Part shown: positions 1 to 8,578 of the stretch, in pieces | How the letters are laid out: each line of letters begins with the position of its first letter | Numbering within the stretch: the stretch's first letter is position 1 | Assembly: GCA_020636375.1 (NCBI GenBank) | Contig: JACJXZ010000014.1 | Coordinates: 124,001-188,000 of the forward strand | Length of the DNA: 64,000 nt | DNA from: Lewinellaceae bacterium | GTDB lineage: Bacteria; Bacteroidota; Bacteroidia; Chitinophagales; Saprospiraceae | Direction: 5' to 3' | The notes under the pieces: model-generated | Seen by the model: the letters and a program-made list of their open reading frames with translations, nothing else | The model's database searches: none | Told to the model about the DNA's origin: nothing | Program-made: the position numbers and the translations under genes

Positions 1-98
1 TTTAAGGTTTCCAGAATAAAAGTTGCCTTTTCGAGTTGGTCTGTGTTTACTGGCTCAGTAACAATCCATGCGTGCATAGTGGATAAGGGTTTAGTCAT
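1..98 (-). CDS. Partial CDS, N-terminus of a possible alcohol-dehydrogenase-like protein
   Basis: An open frame begins with ATG at 98 (or an internal ATG at 77) and runs off the left edge of the window, so only about 32 residues are visible. The stretch MHAWIVTEP resembles the opening beta strand of zinc-dependent medium-chain alcohol dehydrogenases, which commonly begin with MKAWV-like sequences. That similarity is short and is only a suggestion. No cofactor or metal motif is inside the window. The codon pattern continues without a stop to the edge, which supports a real gene. Confidence 0.4.
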   Translation of the reverse strand, partial: MTKPLSTMHAWIVTEPVNTDQLEKATFILETL

Positions 99-415
99 TC
101 TGTTAATTGTATTTCATGTTTAGCCCTATATCAGTAGGGGAAGGCGGGGGGCGATAGTACGGTAATATAATTTGTGCTCATCTGGAAGAGGGGAAAAAAA
201 CTGGAAAGTGCTGGAAGGTATGAAAAGTTGCCTATGCTCTTTGCCTCTCCGTCTTACGAACCTGTTAGAAAAAGGTTTCAGGAAAAACCGGCAAAAAGCA
301 GGTATTGATTATTTTTTTTCAGTCAGTTGCCGGTTTTTTGCTTCCTGCCCGTTTCACTTGGTAATCCTGTCCAAAATCCGGATTTTTAGCCTGTAAAATC
401 AAAACGGACTATCCT
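99..415. other. Intergenic region without a convincing gene
   Basis: This gap separates the clipped minus-strand gene from the plus-strand protease gene, so it should hold divergent promoters. A GTG-initiated 74-codon frame at 172-396 has no family resemblance and uses codons unlike its neighbours, so I do not call it. The stretch holds TATAATTTG near 163, a loose match to a Bacteroidota promoter core, and a long-loop hairpin at 283-338. Confidence 0.5.
283..340 (+). terminator. Hairpin with T-rich right arm
   Basis: AAAAACCGGCAA at 283-294 pairs perfectly with TTGCCGGTTTTT at 327-338. The 32-base loop is long for an intrinsic terminator and the T run lies inside the right arm. It could end a short leader transcript upstream of the protease gene. 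Confidence 0.3.
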
Positions 416-1978
416 ATGCCAATCAGAATGGAAAAAGACGACCCGCAACCCCGTTCAGGGGGAGGCGGGGGCGGGCGCTCCGGCGGGGGCGGCGCCAATG
501 CATTGATCCGGTTCCTGCCGCTCGTCCTGATGTTTCTCTTCAAACGGCCCAAGCTGTTGATCCCCATCCTGCTGGTGGGCGCCGTATGGTATTTCTTCCT
601 CGGCGGCAGCGAGATGCTGAGCGGGGGCGGGGGCGCTTATGAGGAGGGCGATGCCACCGAATTTTCCCTCGGCGCCACCCTCGACCAGGAGGTGTACGAC
701 CGCGCTAAGGTCTTCGAGCCCATCTCCTACGGCTACGGCGGCCAGGGCGGGCTGCCGGCCCGCGCTTCGCTGGAGCAATACGCCCCCCAGCGGCGGCACC
801 AGGGGCGGCAGGGCTCCTGCGTGGGCTGGGCCAGCGCTTATGCCGCCCGCACCATCCTGGAAGCGGAAACCACCGGCCAGAACCCCAATAACGTGGCCTT
901 CAGTCCGGCCTACCTCTACAACCAGATCGCCCTGACCGGCTGCCAGGGCGCCTACATGCTCGACGCCATGAAAACCATGCAGCAATACGGCGGCCTGCCT
1001 TTCAGCCAGTTCCGCTACGACGAACGCAGCTGCAACAACGAGCCTTCCACTAACCAGAAGCAGGCGGGCGCCCGCTTCCGCATCCAGGGCTTCGACCGCC
1101 TCACCGTCGGCGCCAGCCAGTACAAGCCCGACCTCCTGGGCATCAAGCAGCACCTGGCCCAGGGCTACCCCGTCGTGATCGGCATGATGGTGGGCGGATC
1201 CTTCATGCAACCCATGATGGGGCAATCCACCTGGCAACCGTCCCAGCGCGACTACGCCATGCCCGGCTTCAGCGGCCACGCCATGTGCGTCATCGGCTAT
1301 GACGACAACCACCAGGGCGGCGCTTTCCAGATCATGAACAGCTGGGGCGAAGAATGGGGCCAGCGCGGCATCGGATGGGTCAGATACCGCGACTTCGAAC
1401 ACTTCACCAAAGAAGCCTACGGGGTTTATCCTGTCGCTGCACAGCAGGACAAAAGCCGCATGGCCGTCGAATTCGGCCTGGCGGACGTCAATTCCAAAAA
1501 TACCATCGGCCTGTTCAGAAAGGACGACGGCATGTCCTTCCGCACCATCAAACCCATTAAAAAAGGAGACAAGTTCAAGGTGCTGGTGGCCAATTCCATC
1601 GAATGCTACGTCTACGTCTTCGGCCAGGAAACGGACGGCTCCAGTTACGTCCTCTTCCCCTATACCGAAAAGCACTCCGCCTACTGCGGCATCACCGGCA
1701 CGCGCGTCTTCCCCCGCGACTACTCCATGACGGCCGACGAGATCGGCAACCGGGACCTCATCGCCATCGTCGTCAGCAAGGAAGAGATCGACTTCCAGCA
1801 GTTCAACAACCGCATCAACGCCAGCCGGGCAGCGGACTACGCCGGCAAGCTGCGCGACGCCCTCGGCAATTCACGGGCGACGGATATCCAGTTCAAGGCG
1901 GGGAAAACGGTGGCGTTCGAAGCCAACACGGAGAGCAAAAGCGCGGTGGGAATGGTTATTGAGATTGATAAGGAGTGA
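416..1978 (+). CDS. Membrane-anchored papain-like (C1) cysteine protease
   Basis: This 520-residue protein has a glycine-rich cytoplasmic head (residues 14-27), hydrophobic stretches at about 30-42 and 47-62 split by KRPK, and a papain-like domain at about 115-340. The catalytic set is visible: the oxyanion Gln129 and nucleophile Cys135 in HQGRQGSCVGW, His288 in GFSGHAMCVIGY and Asn308 in QIMNSWGEEWG. A further domain of about 170 residues with no recognised fold follows. The second methionine (428) is an alternative start. There is no propeptide inhibitor motif, so it may be made active or controlled by membrane location. Substrates are unknown. The family call is secure; its role is not. 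It converges on the barrel gene downstream. Confidence 0.85.
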   Translation: MPIRMEKDDPQPRSGGGGGGRSGGGGANALIRFLPLVLMFLFKRPKLLIPILLVGAVWYFFLGGSEMLSGGGGAYEEGDATEFSLGATLDQEVYDRAKVFEPISYGYGGQGGLPARASLEQYAPQRRHQGRQGSCVGWASAYAARTILEAETTGQNPNNVAFSPAYLYNQIALTGCQGAYMLDAMKTMQQYGGLPFSQFRYDERSCNNEPSTNQKQAGARFRIQGFDRLTVGASQYKPDLLGIKQHLAQGYPVVIGMMVGGSFMQPMMGQSTWQPSQRDYAMPGFSGHAMCVIGYDDNHQGGAFQIMNSWGEEWGQRGIGWVRYRDFEHFTKEAYGVYPVAAQQDKSRMAVEFGLADVNSKNTIGLFRKDDGMSFRTIKPIKKGDKFKVLVANSIECYVYVFGQETDGSSYVLFPYTEKHSAYCGITGTRVFPRDYSMTADEIGNRDLIAIVVSKEEIDFQQFNNRINASRAADYAGKLRDALGNSRATDIQFKAGKTVAFEANTESKSAVGMVIEIDKE

Positions 1979-1980
1979 GG

Positions 1981-2053
1981 GAGTGAATGAGTGAGGGAGT
2001 GAATTGGCAACCCAATCACTCATTCACTCAATCACTCATTCACTCATTCACTC
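1981..2053. repeat. Inverted ATTCACTC-type repeat between convergent genes
   Basis: GAGTGAATGAGTGA at 1981-1994 is the reverse complement of TCACTCATTCACTC at 2016-2029, and a second copy of the right arm follows to 2053. The hairpin fills the gap between two convergent stop codons and may act as a bidirectional terminator. It is built from the octamer that forms a pure tandem tract at 14889-14948. Confidence 0.6.
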
Positions 2054-2055
2054 CT

Positions 2056-2661
2056 TTAAAACTTGAGCCCCAGGCTGACCGTCAGCATGTTGTTCCGGCC
2101 TTCGGCGTCTTTAAAGAAATCGTTGAGGCCGATCTCGTAGTTGGCGTCGAGGGTGAAGACCAGGAAGTCGATGCCTGCGCCGACGTTGGCGCCCATGGTA
2201 AAAGTGTTGAGGTCGTCCTTGTTGAAGGAGAAGTCCTGTTTTTCCGTTACGCCGGTGACCATGGTTGGCACGACGCCGCCCTTGACGTGCAGGCCGATCA
2301 GGCCGTTGTCGCCGGTCAGGCGGATGCCGAGGTTGACCGGAATCTTGACGTTCTGGATGGTTGTTTCATCTTCGAATTTCACGTCGCCGGGCTTTTCGAC
2401 ATCCTTGATGAGCCGGGCCGTGTAGCTGTAATAGTGGGCGCCGGGATTGAAGAAGAGGAACCCTTCGCCGACACGCAGGTCGATGCCGGCGTTCCAGCCT
2501 ACGCGGGCCTCCGCCGTGATGTCCTGCAACTGAGCGTCGACGCCGGAAAAGTTGACGCCAACTTTAGGGTTGACTTTGACCTGAGCCATAGCCGGCAGCG
2601 ACAGAAGGGCAACAGCCAGCAGGGTAATAAGGAGCTTTGCAGATTGTTTCATGGTTTTCAT
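2056..2661 (-). CDS. PorT-like outer-membrane beta-barrel protein
   Basis: The 201-residue product starts with a signal peptide (two N-terminal Met; hydrophobic core LLITLLAVALLSLPAMA, cleavage before QVKVNPK). The mature part is a series of alternating amphipathic strands such as PKVGVNFSGV, GWNAGIDLRVG, VGAGIDFLVF and LDANYEIGLNDF, and it ends in the aromatic LGLKF expected of a barrel. This pattern and length fit the small Bacteroidota outer-membrane barrel family (OMP_b-brl_2/PorT-like). No enzymatic motif is present. It is transcribed alone, convergent with the protease gene. Function is unknown; a structural or small-pore role is an inference. Confidence 0.75.
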   Translation of the reverse strand: MKTMKQSAKLLITLLAVALLSLPAMAQVKVNPKVGVNFSGVDAQLQDITAEARVGWNAGIDLRVGEGFLFFNPGAHYYSYTARLIKDVEKPGDVKFEDETTIQNVKIPVNLGIRLTGDNGLIGLHVKGGVVPTMVTGVTEKQDFSFNKDDLNTFTMGANVGAGIDFLVFTLDANYEIGLNDFFKDAEGRNNMLTVSLGLKF

Positions 2662-2798
2662 TTATTTAAATTTCCTATTGAACGCTTTGCTTGTCCGCCT
2701 TCTTACTCAAGGAGGCGTTAAATTGTGTTAATGATAATATAAGGTGCATTCCTGCATTCTGTGGCGGGCCTGTAGCCTCTCCCGTTGTCTCCCACTAC

Positions 2799-2823
2799 CT
2801 CAACACCTCAACACCTCAACACA
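2799..2823. repeat. Tandem octamer CTCAACAC, three copies
   Basis: Three perfect 8-bp units lie about 80 bp upstream of the aldolase-like gene. It is one of three different period-8 tracts in intergenic DNA of this window. Confidence 0.7.
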
Positions 2824-2904
2824 CACCTACCCACCCACCCCAAAGATGCTCTTCCGGCGCGTGTCCCCCTATCAGGATTTCGTTATATTCGCCTAAAAAG
2901 AGGC

Positions 2905-4032
2905 ATGTTTGACGATATCATGACGCCCACGCTGCTTCTGGACGAAGCCAGATGCCGCGCCAACATCCGGAGGATGGTTGAAAAATGCCGCCGCCTGGGG
3001 CTCCGGCTCCGCCCCCACCTGAAAACGGCCCAGTCCCATGTTGTCGCCCGGTGGTTCCGGGAACTGGGCGTAGACGCCATCACGGCCTCCTCCTTCCGCA
3101 TGGCCGGTTATTTTGCTGAAGATGGCTGGCGGGACATCACGGTGGCCTTTCCGGTGAACATCCGGGAGATGGAGCGCATCAACCGGCTGGCCGGGAAAGT
3201 GAAGCTGCACCTGGTGGCCGAGAATGTGGAAAGTGTCCGTGCCCTGAAAGCCGGGTTGCAACACCCGGTTCAGGTTTGGATAAAAACAGACATTGGCAAC
3301 AACCGCACCGGCCTGTTGCCGGAGAACAGCGAACAGATCGATGCCGTGCTGGATGAGATTGGGCAGGGCGGCAAGCTCCGTTTCGCGGGATTCCTCGGCC
3401 ATGCCGGGCAGAGCTACCAGGCCCGGGGCAAAGCGGCCATCACGGAGGTACATCAGCGCAGCCTGGCGGTGATGCACGCCCTGCGCCTGCGCTACCAGGA
3501 GCGCTGGCCCGGGCTCCAGGTTTCGGTCGGCGATACGCCTACGGCCAGCGTGGTGCAGGGGTTCTCGGGCGTGGACGAGATACGGCCCGGCAATTTCGTT
3601 TTTTACGACCTGATGCAATGGCAGATCGGGTCGTGTACGCCCGGCGAGATCGCCGTGGCGATGGCCTGCCCGGTCGTCGCCAAACACCCGGGCAGGAACG
3701 AGGCCATCCTCTACGGCGGAGCGGTCCATTTTTCCAAAGACCACCTCGTCTTTCCTGATGGCGCCCCTTATTACGGGCTGGCGGCGGACTGGAAAGGCGG
3801 CGGCTGGGAATTGCTGCAGCCCAAAGCGTACCTCCGCGCCCTTTCGCAGGAACATGGCATCCTGCGTTGTGAGCCCTCATTGCTGAAACAACTGGAAGTC
3901 GGCAGCCTGGTGCTGGTGCTGCCCGTCCATTCCTGCCTTACCGCCGATCTGATGAAGCGGTACCGCACACTGGACGGGGAGTGGATCGGCATGATGGGGG
4001 GGAGCGGGATTCCGGGGGCCTGGGAGGACTGA
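2905..4032 (+). CDS. D-threonine aldolase / D-serine dehydratase-like PLP enzyme
   Basis: With the ATG at 2905 the product is 375 residues, normal for this fold. The frame is open further upstream, but that extension covers octamer repeats and lacks family character. The N-terminal alanine-racemase-type barrel has the PLP lysine at Lys40 in RPHLKTAQS. The C-terminal beta domain carries PVHSC, with His342 and Cys344 matching the metal ligands of D-serine dehydratase and D-threonine aldolase. The enzyme should cleave or dehydrate a D-beta-hydroxy amino acid using PLP and a divalent metal. Which substrate cannot be decided from sequence alone. It stands alone, convergent with the stress-protein gene. 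Confidence 0.85.
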   Translation: MFDDIMTPTLLLDEARCRANIRRMVEKCRRLGLRLRPHLKTAQSHVVARWFRELGVDAITASSFRMAGYFAEDGWRDITVAFPVNIREMERINRLAGKVKLHLVAENVESVRALKAGLQHPVQVWIKTDIGNNRTGLLPENSEQIDAVLDEIGQGGKLRFAGFLGHAGQSYQARGKAAITEVHQRSLAVMHALRLRYQERWPGLQVSVGDTPTASVVQGFSGVDEIRPGNFVFYDLMQWQIGSCTPGEIAVAMACPVVAKHPGRNEAILYGGAVHFSKDHLVFPDGAPYYGLAADWKGGGWELLQPKAYLRALSQEHGILRCEPSLLKQLEVGSLVLVLPVHSCLTADLMKRYRTLDGEWIGMMGGSGIPGAWED

Positions 4033-4172
4033 TGGCAAAGGCGGAAGCTTGCCCGGAAGAGCATAGCGAAGACGGGGCGGAAGGCGGAAAGACCAGTGAA
4101 AAAGGCATTTTTCAGGAACTGGCCCCACTTCGCATTTCCGGCTTCCGGCTTGCCCCGCCTGTTTACCCGGCG

Positions 4173-5021
4173 TTACAGAATATGCGACTGAATGGAAAAC
4201 ACAGGTGTCCGGGCGTGGTAAGACATCGTTTTGGTGCGGCTGTAGTTAAACAGCTCTTCCAGGAAATTGCGTTTGTGGGTGACCATCGCCAGTATGTCGA
4301 TGTCGTTTTTCTCCAGGAAATCGAAAATCGCCTCTTTGATGTCATTGCCTTCCAGGACGTGGAATTGGAGGTTGTCCTGGCCTTTGAAGCTGGCCCGGAA
4401 CGCATCCATTTGATGGGTGATGGATTCGGTATGGGACAGGTCTACGTTGATGCAATGGATTTCCGGGCGGAAAGGCGCCGTGATCGCGATCACCTTTTCC
4501 AGGGCTTTTCGCTCCTCATCTTTATACGTTGTGGTGAAGGCTATCTGGTCGATGCGCCCGTCGAATTCCGATTTTTCCGGGACGGCGATCACCGGGCAAT
4601 CCGCATTTTCGAGGACTTCGCCGGCGTTGCTGCCCAGGAAGATCTCGCGGAGCCCGCGGGCGCCCGTCGTCCCCATGATGATCATATCGGCGTCTTCCTC
4701 TTTGGCCGTCTGCAGGATGGTGGGCAGCACCTTGCCGCCGCCCTTGAGCAGATGCACGACCTTGACGTGGGAAAAGCCATTGGCCTCCTGTATATCCCGC
4801 AGGGGAGGGATGGCGTCCTTGTAGTTCTGGAAATGTTCCAGGTCATAGGAGGCATAGAATTCACTCAGGGTGTGCGGGAGTTTACCTCCTTTCACTTCAG
4901 GTTTGATATAGACATGGAGGGTAGTCAGCATAGCGCCGACCTTGTCCGCAAAGTGAAGCGCATAAATAAAAGCCTTTTCGGCAGCGGGGGACAGATCGGT
5001 AGGAAAGAGAATGTTTTTCAT
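4173..5021 (-). CDS. Tandem-domain universal stress protein (UspA family)
   Basis: The start is ATG at 5021, giving MKNILFPTDLSPAAEKAF, the classic first strand of the family; the open frame upstream is not family-like. The 282 residues form two Usp domains of about 145 and 135 residues. The first has the ATP-binding signature MGTTGARGLREIFLGSNAGE. In the second, the equivalent region is reduced to MVTHKRNFLEELF, so it probably does not bind ATP. Two-domain Usp proteins are common in Bacteroidota and are linked to stress and stationary phase. The gene is single, convergent with the aldolase-like gene. Confidence 0.88.
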   Translation of the reverse strand: MKNILFPTDLSPAAEKAFIYALHFADKVGAMLTTLHVYIKPEVKGGKLPHTLSEFYASYDLEHFQNYKDAIPPLRDIQEANGFSHVKVVHLLKGGGKVLPTILQTAKEEDADMIIMGTTGARGLREIFLGSNAGEVLENADCPVIAVPEKSEFDGRIDQIAFTTTYKDEERKALEKVIAITAPFRPEIHCINVDLSHTESITHQMDAFRASFKGQDNLQFHVLEGNDIKEAIFDFLEKNDIDILAMVTHKRNFLEELFNYSRTKTMSYHARTPVFSIQSHIL

Positions 5022-5319
5022 AAAACGCGTTATATACTTTTGGTTCTTTGATTGACAAATATTGTGAGCCGACGGCACCCCGGGGACACATAGGCAATAA
5101 TAAGCTTTCTTCCAGATAAACGCCACAAATTTTCGGAAAGAACCCTTTTTTTAGTCGATATTATACCGGCAACCGCCAAATTGCCGTTCTTTGGCAACAG
5201 CCTGGGCGGCCAGGCCGTTTTTTGCCGGACTGACGAAAATCAGCCGCTTTGGTTGATCGGGGTCAGTATACCTGCCCCGGGCCGCCGATATTTTTGTATT
5301 CTGGGAAAATCCATAAAGC

Positions 5320-6102
5320 ATGAAACGATCCATTGTCTTAGCCGCAGCCTTTTTCACCATGGCCAGCACTTTTGCCCAAACCGTCCGGGAGCTTCCGCCC
5401 CGGGCTTTTGAACTCTACCCGACGCTGGAGGATATGTACGGCTATGCCGTCGGGAAATATGCCGACTACCTGCTCATTTTCGGCGGCAGTATCCGCTCGG
5501 AGGCTTCCGAACGGTACGCTGAGGACTTCCCGAACCTCGACATCCTGATGATCGACTTCAAACGCAACCGCGCCGCCGCCTACACCAGCGGAAACCTCGA
5601 CGGCCTGCTCCGCGAACAGATGTGTTCTACCGGAATGGCCTATTACCAGGACGGCAATACGCTTTACCTCCTGGGGGGATACGGCTTCAGCGAAACCAAC
5701 GGCCAGTTTATCACCTTCCCCTACTTAACCGCCATCGACCTGGAGGCAACCGTCGAAGCGCTGATGAAAGGCAAAAGCCCGGTGGCCAACTTTTACCAGA
5801 TCTGCGATGAACGCATGGCCATCTTTGACGGCACGATGGATTACAACGGGGATGAGTTCTTTCTTATCAACGGCAAATCAGCCTATAAACTGGATCCTTT
5901 CTCCGATAACCCCATTTACGACGAACAGTCGCTCTCCGGGCAGGCCCGCACTTTCCGGGTCAAAGGGAAGAAGGAAAGCCTGGAAGTCACCCAGTTCCAG
6001 ACCTGGTACGACCTGGAAGGCTTCCGCGACCACTACGGCCCCCTGCTGCCGGAAGCGATCGAACGGGAACTCCAGAAATTGCTGGAAGAGCCGATAGAGT
6101 AA
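5320..6102 (+). CDS. Secreted Kelch-like beta-propeller protein
   Basis: The 260-residue product begins with a signal peptide (MKRSIVLAAAFFTMASTFA, cleavage before QTVREL). Two motifs, YLLIFGGSIRSE and LYLLGGYGFSE, look like Kelch blades (hydrophobic strand then GG), and the spacing suggests an incomplete propeller of four to five blades. There is no sorting domain or lipobox, so it is probably periplasmic. No catalytic residues are recognisable. The gene is followed by the regulated candidate small-RNA locus at 6127-6350. Confidence 0.6.
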   Translation: MKRSIVLAAAFFTMASTFAQTVRELPPRAFELYPTLEDMYGYAVGKYADYLLIFGGSIRSEASERYAEDFPNLDILMIDFKRNRAAAYTSGNLDGLLREQMCSTGMAYYQDGNTLYLLGGYGFSETNGQFITFPYLTAIDLEATVEALMKGKSPVANFYQICDERMAIFDGTMDYNGDEFFLINGKSAYKLDPFSDNPIYDEQSLSGQARTFRVKGKKESLEVTQFQTWYDLEGFRDHYGPLLPEAIERELQKLLEEPIE

Positions 6103-6126
6103 GGATGACAAAAATCAATAAAAAAG

Positions 6127-6170
6127 ATGACTAAGGTCATTACACCGGCGTATCGCCGGCCGTACATTTG
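6127..6170 (+). promoter_or_regulatory. Crp/Fnr-type palindrome plus TAnnTTTG promoter core
   Basis: ATGACTAAGGTCAT (6127-6140) is a perfect inverted repeat with the half-site layout TGAC-N4-GTCA. The box TACATTTG (6163-6170) matches the Bacteroidota core TAnnTTTG. The centre of the palindrome is 29.5 bp upstream of the first base of the box, which puts it near -43, the place where class II Crp/Fnr activators bind. A CCGGCG/CGCCGG hairpin (6145-6159) lies between. The same arrangement occurs at 55826-55870. Confidence 0.55.
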
Positions 6171-6176
6171 CAATAG

Positions 6177-6350
6177 AAACAAACAAAAAACAAGGTTTAT
6201 AGAAGTAATCGGCTAATCTTCTGTAAATAACATGGTCAATTGGGTGTTCAATCTTTTAGGCCGGTAAGTGTTTAAGTTTTCTATCGAGAAGTTGAAAATT
6301 ACCGGCTGAAGCTGTCGCTCTGAATAAAATCAGAGCGACAGTTGTTTTTA
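6177..6350 (+). ncRNA. Candidate regulated small RNA
   Basis: A gene-free stretch of about 174 bases begins about 7 bases after the TACATTTG box and ends at a perfect 12-bp intrinsic terminator. It holds two more hairpins: AGAAG/CTTCT near 6200-6225, and CCGGTAA/TTACCGG near 6262-6305 with a complementary interior. No ORF of useful length exists in it. A dedicated promoter, secondary structure and strong terminator suggest an independent small RNA. The alternative is a long 3' untranslated region of the Kelch-like gene. It is convergent with the response-regulator gene and shares its terminator. Confidence 0.4.
6312..6350. terminator. Strong bidirectional intrinsic terminator
   Basis: CTGTCGCTCTGA (6312-6323) pairs perfectly with TCAGAGCGACAG (6330-6341) around a six-base loop, followed by TTGTTTTTA. 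On the other strand the upstream A/T content is weaker. It lies at the stop codon of the minus-strand response regulator. Confidence 0.8.
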
Positions 6351-7058
6351 TAAGGCTTGTCCCTCCTTCCCTCCTTCCCTCACTCCATCCACCAGTATAA
6401 ACCCGCTCCCGTAGACATTTTTGATCTCGATGTTCGGATCTTCGGCCAGGTACCTGCGCAGGCGGGAGATGAACACGTCCATGCTCCGGCGGGTAAAATA
6501 GTCATTTTGCCGCCAGAGGTTTCTGAGCACCTCCTGCCGGGGCAGCAGCTGGCCCTTGTGTTCGCACAGCAGGTGCAGCAGCCTCGCCTCCCGTTCGGTG
6601 AGCAGCCGCTCCGTACCGCCGTGGCAAAGTTTCTGGTTGGCCGGGTCGAAGTGGTAGGCCCCGATCCGGAACCGGGCCGTTTCTGCCTCCGGCCCGTTTG
6701 CCCGCCGCAGGACCGCCCGGATGCGGGCGGCGAGTTCTTCCTCGTCGACGGGCTTGACGATGTAATCATCCGCCCCCAGGCCGAACCCTTTGAGGATATC
6801 TGCTTTCAACCCCCGGGCGGTGAGGAATATTAGGGGCATTTTCGGCGACCGCCGGCGTATTTCCGCCGCCAGGCCGAAGCCGTCTGTCCCCGGCATCATC
6901 ACGTCCACCAGGCATAAGCTGGCCGGATACCGCTCAAAATAAGCCAGCCCCTGTTCGGCGTCTTTCCGCCAGGCCAGTTCAAAGCCTTTTAGTTCCAGAT
7001 ACTCCTTAAGGGCATAGCCCAGGGTTTCGTTGTCTTCTATCAGCAGGATTTTGGCCAT
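6348..7058 (-). CDS. OmpR-family response regulator
   Basis: The 236-residue product has a receiver domain (1-120) with the acidic pocket Glu8-Asp9, phospho-acceptor Asp52 in CLVDVMMPG, Thr80 and Lys102 in IVKP. A winged-helix DNA-binding domain (about 130-230) follows, with LTEREARLLHLL and the recognition region RRSMDVFISRLRRYL. It is the second gene of an operon, 21 bp after the histidine kinase stop. Kinase-first order and overall form resemble RprX/RprY-type pairs of Bacteroidota. The signal and targets are unknown. Confidence 0.93.
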   Translation of the reverse strand: MAKILLIEDNETLGYALKEYLELKGFELAWRKDAEQGLAYFERYPASLCLVDVMMPGTDGFGLAAEIRRRSPKMPLIFLTARGLKADILKGFGLGADDYIVKPVDEEELAARIRAVLRRANGPEAETARFRIGAYHFDPANQKLCHGGTERLLTEREARLLHLLCEHKGQLLPRQEVLRNLWRQNDYFTRRSMDVFISRLRRYLAEDPNIEIKNVYGSGFILVDGVREGGKEGQAL

Positions 7059-7079
7059 GGTTTTATGGTTTCTGCGGTT

Positions 7080-8363
7080 TTACGGTTGCGTGGGTTCATT
7101 CTGTCCCGCAACCGGCAGCATTAAGGTAAATGTACTGCCTTCCCCGGCTTTGCTGTCCACCCGCACTGTCCCTCCGTGGGCGCGGGCGACCTGCCGGGTG
7201 AAGCCCAGGCCCAGGCCGAACCCTTTGGCCTTACGGGTATTTGTTTCCGGTATCCGGTAGAACTTGCGGAAGAGCAGGCCCTGGTATTGGGGGGCGATGC
7301 CCGGCCCGTTATCCGATACGGAGATCAGGACGTGTCGGCCCTCATTCCGGGTAGCTACGGCGACGTCGGGTACTTCCCCGCCGTAGCGCAGGGCATTGTC
7401 CAGCAAGTTCTGGATGGCGGAGCGCAGATAGTGTTCGTCGGCCAGGAGGCGGCTGCGGGCCGCACCGGGAGTGAAGTGCAACGCCCCGCCCCGGGTTTCC
7501 GCTTTATGCCGGTATTGCCGGATGACCTGCTCGAGAAGCGGGTGCAGCTGATGCTCCCGGAGTTGCAGTTCGTATCGGGCGGTTTCCAGGCTGGCCAGTT
7601 CCAGCACCTTGTCAATATGGCCTTTCAGCTGGCTGTTCTCTCCCTGAAGGAGAGACAGGTATTCTTCGCTCCGGTTGCGGTCGCCGGCGCCGATGGATTG
7701 CCGCAGTAATTTCAGCAGCAGCGAGATGGAGAAAACCGGCGTTTTCAGCTCGTGGGCCAGGTTGTTGATGAAGTCGTTTTTAACTTCGTCGAGCTTCTTC
7801 AGTTGCGCCAGCATCCGCACCAGGATCAGCAGGGCGGCCAAAAGCAGGAGCAGGAAAGCCAGAGACGGCAAAAACAAACCGTACAGCCGGTTCATCAGCA
7901 GCGGGAAAAGATTATTCACCTGGAGGAATAAGAAGAGGTCGCAGCCACATGTTTCGCGCAGTTCTCCTTTCAGCAAACGGCTGTAGGTCCGGTAGCGCTC
8001 CTCTTCCCCGCCTTTGAAATCAGCATCCAGCAATACGGGATAGAGCAACAGGCCTTCCTTGATGGCAAAGGAGAAGTCTACCGGCAAACCCCGGGCCAGG
8101 AAAACGCTGTCGGCCAGCCAGCTTATCGAATCGGCCAGGGCGGGCGCTTCGTTCGGGGAGGCGCCAATGCGGGTCGCCTGCCACTGCCGGATCAGGGCCG
8201 GGCTTTGCTCCAGGCGCCCGGCAATAGCCAGGAGGGCCGTCGTGGCTTCCCGGTCAAACCTTACCTTCTCCAGCTTTATGGCTACCCGCAGGAAATGATA
8301 CTGGGCAACAGCCAGGCCTGATAACGCGCCAACAACGACCACGGTCAGGATCAGGTTTCTCAT
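7080..8363 (-). CDS. Membrane sensor histidine kinase
   Basis: The 427-residue protein has membrane segments at 1-22 and about 162-183 flanking a periplasmic sensor of about 140 residues that contains a CGC motif (139-141). A HisKA domain carries His204 in NNLAHELKTPV. The ATPase domain has the N box IQNLLDNALRYG and G boxes SDNGPGIAP and GFGLGLGF. No HAMP domain is evident between TM2 and the dimerisation helix. It partners the OmpR-type regulator 21 bp downstream. Confidence 0.93.
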   Translation of the reverse strand: MRNLILTVVVVGALSGLAVAQYHFLRVAIKLEKVRFDREATTALLAIAGRLEQSPALIRQWQATRIGASPNEAPALADSISWLADSVFLARGLPVDFSFAIKEGLLLYPVLLDADFKGGEEERYRTYSRLLKGELRETCGCDLFLFLQVNNLFPLLMNRLYGLFLPSLAFLLLLLAALLILVRMLAQLKKLDEVKNDFINNLAHELKTPVFSISLLLKLLRQSIGAGDRNRSEEYLSLLQGENSQLKGHIDKVLELASLETARYELQLREHQLHPLLEQVIRQYRHKAETRGGALHFTPGAARSRLLADEHYLRSAIQNLLDNALRYGGEVPDVAVATRNEGRHVLISVSDNGPGIAPQYQGLLFRKFYRIPETNTRKAKGFGLGLGFTRQVARAHGGTVRVDSKAGEGSTFTLMLPVAGQNEPTQP

Positions 8364-8547
8364 CCTCGTAAATTAGGGATTCCGGTTATACGGCGCAGCT
8401 CTTTTAACCATTCTTTGGAAAGATTAACCTTTTGTTGACATTTCCTGCCCGGCCCGGCCTGGCTGCAAAACCAGAGCCTCCGGCGCTGCCTTCCGGTAAA
8501 TCGTGCAAATCCTGCCCCTCTTATCTGATATTTCAAATTTTTCTCTT

Positions 8548-8555
8548 TAAGTTTG
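8548..8555 (+). promoter_or_regulatory. TAnnTTTG promoter core upstream of glgE
   Basis: TAAGTTTG matches the Bacteroidota -7 box. It predicts a leader of about 105 bases before the glgE start codon. A clear -33 TTTG element is not visible, so the match is moderate. Confidence 0.4.
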
Positions 8556-8578
8556 CCATCGTAGCAAAATCTGCTGGT

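Noticed and set aside
172..396. 74-codon frame before the protease gene
   Set aside because: It has a GTG start, unusual composition, no family resemblance, and it runs through a hairpin.
455..1675. 406-codon minus-strand frame opposite the C1 protease
   Set aside because: It is the antisense of a gene with intact catalytic motifs; its product is a run of Val, Ala, Gly, His and Asp typical of GC-rich shadow frames.
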